A stretch of DNA of 64,000 bases from Bog-257 sp963846715 (GTDB taxonomy: Bacteria; Acidobacteriota; Terriglobia; Terriglobales; Acidobacteriaceae). The notes beneath the pieces were generated by a model that was given only the letters and a program-made list of their open reading frames with translations, was not told the DNA's origin and searched no databases. Positions 60,053 through 64,000 of this stretch are shown here, piece by piece. The number at the start of each line of letters is the position of its first letter. Within the stretch, counting starts at the first letter, position 1. The DNA lies in contig CAWJXA010000002.1 of assembly GCA_963846715.1 (NCBI GenBank), positions 558,001 to 622,000 of the forward strand, given 5' to 3'. The position numbers and the translations under genes are program-made.

Positions 60053-61402
60053 ATGCCCGAGTCCCCAGAGCAGCCTGGCAATTCCCCAATGGAAGCAGTG
60101 ACCAGCGAAATGCGCGTTCGCGCGAGAGAGATATTCGATTACGCTTTGTCGGAGTGCAGCATTCCACGGGCGTTCTCCAAACAGGTCCTCTATGATCGCG
60201 GCAGTTTGCGCATTGGAAACGATGTGTATGTACTCGGATCGTTCACGCGGACGCTCGTGATCTCCATTGGCAAAGCGGGGCACAGTATGGCGGAGTCGCT
60301 AGTCAATACCGTCGGTACCGGCCTCACGGGAATCGTCGCGTGTCCTAATGCTCCTCCAGCACAACTGTTCGGCTTTCGTTACTTTTTGGGAGGTCATCCC
60401 CTTCCTAATCAGGAGTCGCTACGTGCGGGAGACGCAATACTGCGACTGGTTGGCGCACCGACCTCCGAAACGTTGGTTATCTATCTGATTAGCGGGGGCG
60501 CCTCGGCAATCGCAGAGAAACCGATCAGCGCCGGCATTTCGCTGGACGATGTCGTCCAGACTTACAGGGCGCTGGTGCACTCTGGAGCACCAATCGCCGA
60601 GATCAATGCCATCCGCAAGCATCTGTCGGCATTGAAAGGAGGGCGACTGGCACGAGCCGCAGCGCCTTCCCATCAGGTATCCGTGTTGGTTTCCGATGTG
60701 CCGGAGCGGTCTATCGATGCGCTGGCATCAGGTCCTACAATGCCGGACACCACCACCGTCGCCGAATGTTATGCCATCGTGAAGCGTTACAAGCTGCTAA
60801 AGAACTTTCCGGGAAGCGTGCAGGGTTTGTTCGCTCACCAGCAGCTGGAGGAAACACCCAAGCAGAACGATCCTGCATTTGGACGTTCGCAATATACGAC
60901 GGTACTTTCGAATGCTACGGCCATCAATGCTGCGGTCGAACGCGCGGCACTGGGGGGCTTTGCAGTCGAGGTGGACAATAGTTGCGACGACTGGGACTAC
61001 GAGCGTGCCGCCGATCGTCTGTTGGGGCGGCTACGCGAGCTGCGCCGCGGCGTCTCGCGCGCGTGCCTTATTTCGGGCGGCGAAGTCACTGTACAAGTGC
61101 GAGACAATCCAGGGATAGGCGGACGCAACCAGCAATTCGCGCTCTATTGCGCGCAGAAAATTGCCGGCGAGAACATCACTGTGCTTAGCGCGGGAACCGA
61201 CGGAATCGACGGCAATAGCGATGCGGCTGGCGCCATCGCGGATGGGACCACCGTCGAACGGGCGAGAAATTGCGGATGTTCGGCGGCAGCAGCATTAAAG
61301 CAGTTTGATTCCTACCCTCTGTTCGACGCCGTAGGCGACAGCATCATGACAGGACCTACCGGCAACAATGTCAGGGACCTCAGAATTCTGATGGCGTACT
61401 AA
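60053..61402 (+). CDS. Glycerate 2-kinase (DUF4147/MOFRL family)
   Basis: The 449 residues match class II glycerate kinases. VISIGKAGHSMAESLV and HPLPNQESLRAGDAILRLV are in the N-terminal DUF4147 half; YLISGGASAIAEKP, INAIRKHLSALKGGRLA and VSDVPERSIDALASGPT complete the active site. The C-terminal MOFRL domain has GEVTVQVRDNPGIGGRNQQFAL, SAGTDGIDGNSDAAGA and GPTGNNVRDL. It phosphorylates glycerate to 2-phosphoglycerate in serine, glyoxylate or sugar-acid use. No pathway partner is adjacent. Convergent with the cytidylate-kinase-like gene. Confidence 0.93.
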   Translation: MPESPEQPGNSPMEAVTSEMRVRAREIFDYALSECSIPRAFSKQVLYDRGSLRIGNDVYVLGSFTRTLVISIGKAGHSMAESLVNTVGTGLTGIVACPNAPPAQLFGFRYFLGGHPLPNQESLRAGDAILRLVGAPTSETLVIYLISGGASAIAEKPISAGISLDDVVQTYRALVHSGAPIAEINAIRKHLSALKGGRLARAAAPSHQVSVLVSDVPERSIDALASGPTMPDTTTVAECYAIVKRYKLLKNFPGSVQGLFAHQQLEETPKQNDPAFGRSQYTTVLSNATAINAAVERAALGGFAVEVDNSCDDWDYERAADRLLGRLRELRRGVSRACLISGGEVTVQVRDNPGIGGRNQQFALYCAQKIAGENITVLSAGTDGIDGNSDAAGAIADGTTVERARNCGCSAAAALKQFDSYPLFDAVGDSIMTGPTGNNVRDLRILMAY

Positions 61403-61455
61403 AATGTCCGGGGGTTGCCGACGCTCGACAAAGGAATAGAACGCCAGGAGGGTCG

Positions 61456-62091
61456 CTAACCGACTGGTTGCGCTTGCCGTTCCAGGGCATCCATGGTCGC
61501 CAGGACGGTATCGGCCACCAGTTCAATTCCGGGGTCCGAGTTCAACATCAGGTGGTAAAGCCGCCGACAAGGCCACTCCGCATTGAAGTATTTGCGGATG
61601 AAGGCAGCACGTTCACGGTCGATGGTATCCACCATTTCCTCGGCGTACTTCTCTTCCATCTTCAACTTGACCATGCGGCGTATTTTTTCCTCGCGCGAGC
61701 CATATACGAATACGCGAAACGTGTCCTGTCGGTTCCGAAGGATGTAAGGCGCCCCGCGTCCGACGATGACGCAGCTCCCTTCCTCGCCCTTCTTCTCAAT
61801 AATCGTGGTGGCCAATTCCACCATTTCGTCGGCGCCGAAGAGCTTATCGTCTGAGATCGGCAGTGAGCGTTCGTAGCTGCCGCGCCAAAACACCTTTGCC
61901 AGGCGATGCATCAGCGGATCGCATTTTTCTTCGCGGTGCGCGACTGCTTTTTCGTCCACGGCCGCGAGCTTCGCAATCTCACACGTGAGTTGCTGATCCA
62001 GAAGCTGCCACCCCTTGCGACGCGCCAACTGCGCAGCGACCAGGCTGCCCCCAGCGCCGTACTCTCGTTCAACTGTAATGACCTTAAACAT
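61456..62091 (-). CDS. Cytidylate kinase-like P-loop protein
   Basis: The family begins at MFKVITVEREYGAGGSLVAAQLA, so the ATG at 62091 is used (GGGGGA upstream), giving 211 residues; an in-frame start far upstream adds about 96 unrelated residues. EYGAGG-(S)-LVA is the modified P-loop of PF13189, followed by KGWQLLDQQL, a central CVIVGRGAPYILRN with the R-G-A motif and VFVYGSREEKIRRMV. The family is related to CMP kinases but its substrate is not known. Convergent with the glycerate kinase gene. Confidence 0.85.
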   Translation of the reverse strand: MFKVITVEREYGAGGSLVAAQLARRKGWQLLDQQLTCEIAKLAAVDEKAVAHREEKCDPLMHRLAKVFWRGSYERSLPISDDKLFGADEMVELATTIIEKKGEEGSCVIVGRGAPYILRNRQDTFRVFVYGSREEKIRRMVKLKMEEKYAEEMVDTIDRERAAFIRKYFNAEWPCRRLYHLMLNSDPGIELVADTVLATMDALERQAQPVG

Positions 62092-62329
62092 TGGCCACCA
62101 TCCCCCACGAAGTCTTGCTGAAGAATCATAGCGCAGGCCGCGCGTCCCGAACCATACGTTTGATTTCGAACGCCGGATGTATGTTGCGACCTGCATCCGA
62201 GGTTGGGACTTCCCTGACTGCCCCGAGTGCGCCGGATAATTGTTAAGTATTCTGATGTTAGCGGCGCAAGCTGTGTCGGCTGAGGCAATTGTGGCATCGA
62301 AATAAGCAGTGAGTTGGAGGACCAAGAGT

Positions 62330-62947
62330 ATGCGAAATCTACTGCTATTTGGGCTGTTGCTGGCACTGGGCGCAGGCATGGTAGCTCAGACCTCGCCGGT
62401 CATGCCGGCGAATCCATCACCCGCCACAGCATTGATTTCGAGCAATGGACCAGTCGTGGCCGACTACGGCAAGCAATCACAGTCGAGCGACCCAGTAGAA
62501 AACAAGATCGCGAAAGAAGTCCGGCATGAGTTGCTCATGCTTCCGTACTACTCTCTTTTTGACGACCTCGAATACTCTGTGCAGGGACGGACTGTGACTC
62601 TGAGCGGGAGCGTCACCAGCGAACATTCGGTGACCAGGTCAGATGCAGAAAATGTAGTAAAGCACATTGAAGGCGTGGACACCGTGATCAACAACATAAA
62701 AATCCTTCCGCCGGCCCCGTTTGACGAGCAAGCACGCCTGAAGGTTTATCGATCACTGGCCAACACCGGATCGTTGTCCAGGTATTTCTGGCAGGCGGCG
62801 CCAAGTATTCACGTCATTGTTGACAATCAGCACGTCACCCTGAAGGGTTTCGTCAACTCCGAGATGGACAAGAACCTGGCTACGATAGCCGCCAAACAGG
62901 TGCCCGATGTCTTCCAGGTAACCAATGAATTGCGAGTCGTAAAGTGA
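62330..62947 (+). CDS. Exported protein with two BON domains
   Basis: The start at 62330 with GGAG upstream gives 205 residues: a signal peptide (MRNLLLFGLLLALGAGMVAQ), a linker, then two BON repeats, VRHELLMLPYYSLFDDLEYSVQG to KHIEGVDTVINNIKIL and VYRSLANTGSLSRYFWQAAP to VPDVFQVTNELRVV. Each has the core glycine-valine turn (GRTVTLSGSV, NQHVTLKGFV). BON domains bind lipid or membrane surfaces; OsmY-like proteins protect the periplasm under stress. Its 5' end overlaps the unused upstream extension of the divergent cytidylate-kinase-like gene. Confidence 0.85.
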   Translation: MRNLLLFGLLLALGAGMVAQTSPVMPANPSPATALISSNGPVVADYGKQSQSSDPVENKIAKEVRHELLMLPYYSLFDDLEYSVQGRTVTLSGSVTSEHSVTRSDAENVVKHIEGVDTVINNIKILPPAPFDEQARLKVYRSLANTGSLSRYFWQAAPSIHVIVDNQHVTLKGFVNSEMDKNLATIAAKQVPDVFQVTNELRVVK

Positions 62948-63096
62948 CTCAGTTCAACCGCTCGGGATAAGGGGCAGCGGAGACACAAACCGCCGCCCAG
63001 ACTCCGCGTTCCAAATGCCGGAAACCCGGCTCGACCCATCACGCATTATCCACCTGCATGTTCCTGCACACGGTCTGAAACCTGCTAGAATCTTTC

Positions 63097-63135
63097 CCTC
63101 AAGCTGCTTTGAGGACGTCACTTCAATCGACGTCA
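63097..63135 (+). promoter_or_regulatory. Hairpin and GACGTCA direct repeats before the sensor gene
   Basis: A perfect stem CCTCAA/TTGAGG (loop GCTGCT) at 63097-63114 is followed by GACGTCA at 63114-63120 and again at 63129-63135, a 15-bp period. The pair ends 10 nt before the ATG of the sensor kinase. Possible operator or leader structure. Confidence 0.35.
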
Positions 63136-63144
63136 ACGGGCCTT

Positions 63145-64000
63145 ATGCGCAACGAATCGCACTCTCTGCGGTTGGGTATTGTTCTCCTCCTGATCATTCT
63201 GGGTGTCAATGCATACGTCACTTTCTTATCGTTTCGGCAGGTGAGCCGGAACAACTCTCTGGTGGAGCACGGCCAACGGGTACTGCTGGAAACTGAGCGA
63301 CTGAAATCTTTGTTGGTAGACGCGGAAACCGGCCAGAGAGGCTATCTCTACACCGGCGATGAACACTATCTGGAACCGTACAACCGGGCCTCCCGTGAAA
63401 TCGATGCCCAGCTCGACCGGGTAGCTTCTCTGACTGCCAACATTGCCCTGCAACGAAACCAAGTGCAGCAACTCCGCGATCTCAGTCACGCCAAGCTGAA
63501 GGAGCTCGCTGATACCATCGCTATGGCGCAGGCTGGTCAGCCCGAGCAGGCCAAGGCCCGGATCCAATCGAATGTCGGCAAGAACATCATGGATGACATT
63601 CGCACTTCGATCGCCGAGATAGAGGGAGTGGAGAGCCGCTTGCAGGCCCGCAGGGTCTCGGAGATGAGTGCCAGCGCGCGCTCGGCCACCTCCGCGTTTG
63701 TCATCGCAACCTCAATTGCAGTGGCAGCCTTGCTAGTCTTCGGGGGCCTCTTAGCCCGCGAGATTCGTAAGTCCGAGGCCGCCGCGGCGGCAGTGCTGGA
63801 GCAGAAGGAATGGCTTCATACCACGCTGCACAGCATCGGCGATGCCGTAATTGCGACTGACACATCCGGGCACATTACATTCTTGAATGAGGTTGCTGCA
63901 AATCTGACCGGCTATTCGAAAAGCGCAGCCCAAGGGCGCCCACTGAGCGAGGTCTTCCCCATCTTCAACGAAACCAGCCGTCAGCCCGTGGAAGATCCTG
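63145..64000 (+). CDS. CHASE3-PAS sensor protein, probably histidine kinase, cut by window edge
   Basis: The frame from the ATG at 63145 stays open to the end. It has an N-terminal helix (LGIVLLLIILGVNAYVTFL), a CHASE3 domain (VEHGQRVLLETERLKSLLVDAE, TGQRGYLYTGDEHYLEPYN, a four-helix bundle of about 140 residues), a second helix (FVIATSIAVAALLVFGGLLA) and the start of a PAS domain (EWLHTTLHSIGDAVIATDTSG, ITFLNEVAANLTGYS). This is the usual front of hybrid histidine kinases or diguanylate cyclases in Acidobacteria; the output domain lies outside the window. Confidence 0.85.
   Translation, partial: MRNESHSLRLGIVLLLIILGVNAYVTFLSFRQVSRNNSLVEHGQRVLLETERLKSLLVDAETGQRGYLYTGDEHYLEPYNRASREIDAQLDRVASLTANIALQRNQVQQLRDLSHAKLKELADTIAMAQAGQPEQAKARIQSNVGKNIMDDIRTSIAEIEGVESRLQARRVSEMSASARSATSAFVIATSIAVAALLVFGGLLAREIRKSEAAAAAVLEQKEWLHTTLHSIGDAVIATDTSGHITFLNEVAANLTGYSKSAAQGRPLSEVFPIFNETSRQPVEDP

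Noticed and set aside
61456..62379. Long version of the cytidylate-kinase-like protein (307 residues)
   Set aside because: The first 96 residues have no family likeness and overlap the divergent BON gene; the family begins at the ATG at 62091, which has a ribosome site.
1..64000. Prophage, insertion sequence, CRISPR array or tRNA
   Set aside because: No transposase, integrase, phage structural gene, regularly spaced 25-40-bp repeat or tRNA-like TTCGAAT arm with matching acceptor was found on either strand by reading.

Overview
The window reads as chromosomal DNA of an Acidobacteriota, most likely a Terriglobia/Koribacter-like soil lineage. This is inferred from gene content: a TTG-started Ser/Thr kinase fused to a TolB/WD40-type propeller, a bacillithiol reductase (YpdA), DUF4097, BON and cytidylate-kinase-like proteins, G+C-rich coding sequence with many GTG/TTG starts, and intergenic heptad repeats. 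No tRNA, rRNA, CRISPR array, transposase or phage gene was found.

Region 1, about 1-30.6 kb, is a surface-polysaccharide locus. On the minus strand lie a partial GT4 glycosyltransferase, a Wzy-like polymerase and four consecutive SAM methyltransferases or fragments. A plus-strand GT2 gene, a 606-bp repeat-rich gap with a strong G-quadruplex candidate, and an acyl-CoA synthetase/enoyl-CoA hydratase pair interrupt this series. A tightly overlapping minus-strand operon follows, reading downward from 18.2 kb: Wzx flippase, GT4, GT4, FkbM methyltransferase, GT4, CgeB-like transferase and a GT-B-like protein. Divergent from it is a Wzc-type tyrosine kinase followed by a secreted FecR-like protein with a cysteine tail. 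Facing these are an O-antigen ligase and a membrane-anchored TPR protein. An isolated nuoB lies next, then a membrane glycosyltransferase fused to a GT2 domain, two more GT2 genes and galE.

Region 2, 30.7-46 kb, is mostly housekeeping: a DUF4097 protein, thrC, mutS, a peptidoglycan-recycling set (nagZ, anmK and a peptide-binding lipoprotein), ymdB, tadA, a SpoIIE-type phosphatase lacking key acidic residues, a PfkB sugar kinase and a large Ser/Thr kinase.

Region 3, 46-64 kb, holds a YbaK-type deacylase, a C-terminal processing protease, tatB-tatC, thiG, cyaY, ypdA, an M20 peptidase, an M1 aminopeptidase with hutI and hutU (histidine and peptide catabolism), a 57-codon small ORF with its own terminator, glycerate kinase, a cytidylate-kinase-like protein, a BON protein, and the start of a CHASE3-PAS sensor.

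Two general points affect the reading. Four conserved genes (two methyltransferases, the peptide-binding protein and tatC) each carry a single apparent extra base; uncorrected sequence error and real decay are both possible. Several plus-strand genes have a -10 hexamer 6-8 nt before the start codon and no Shine-Dalgarno sequence, the expected layout of leaderless transcripts.
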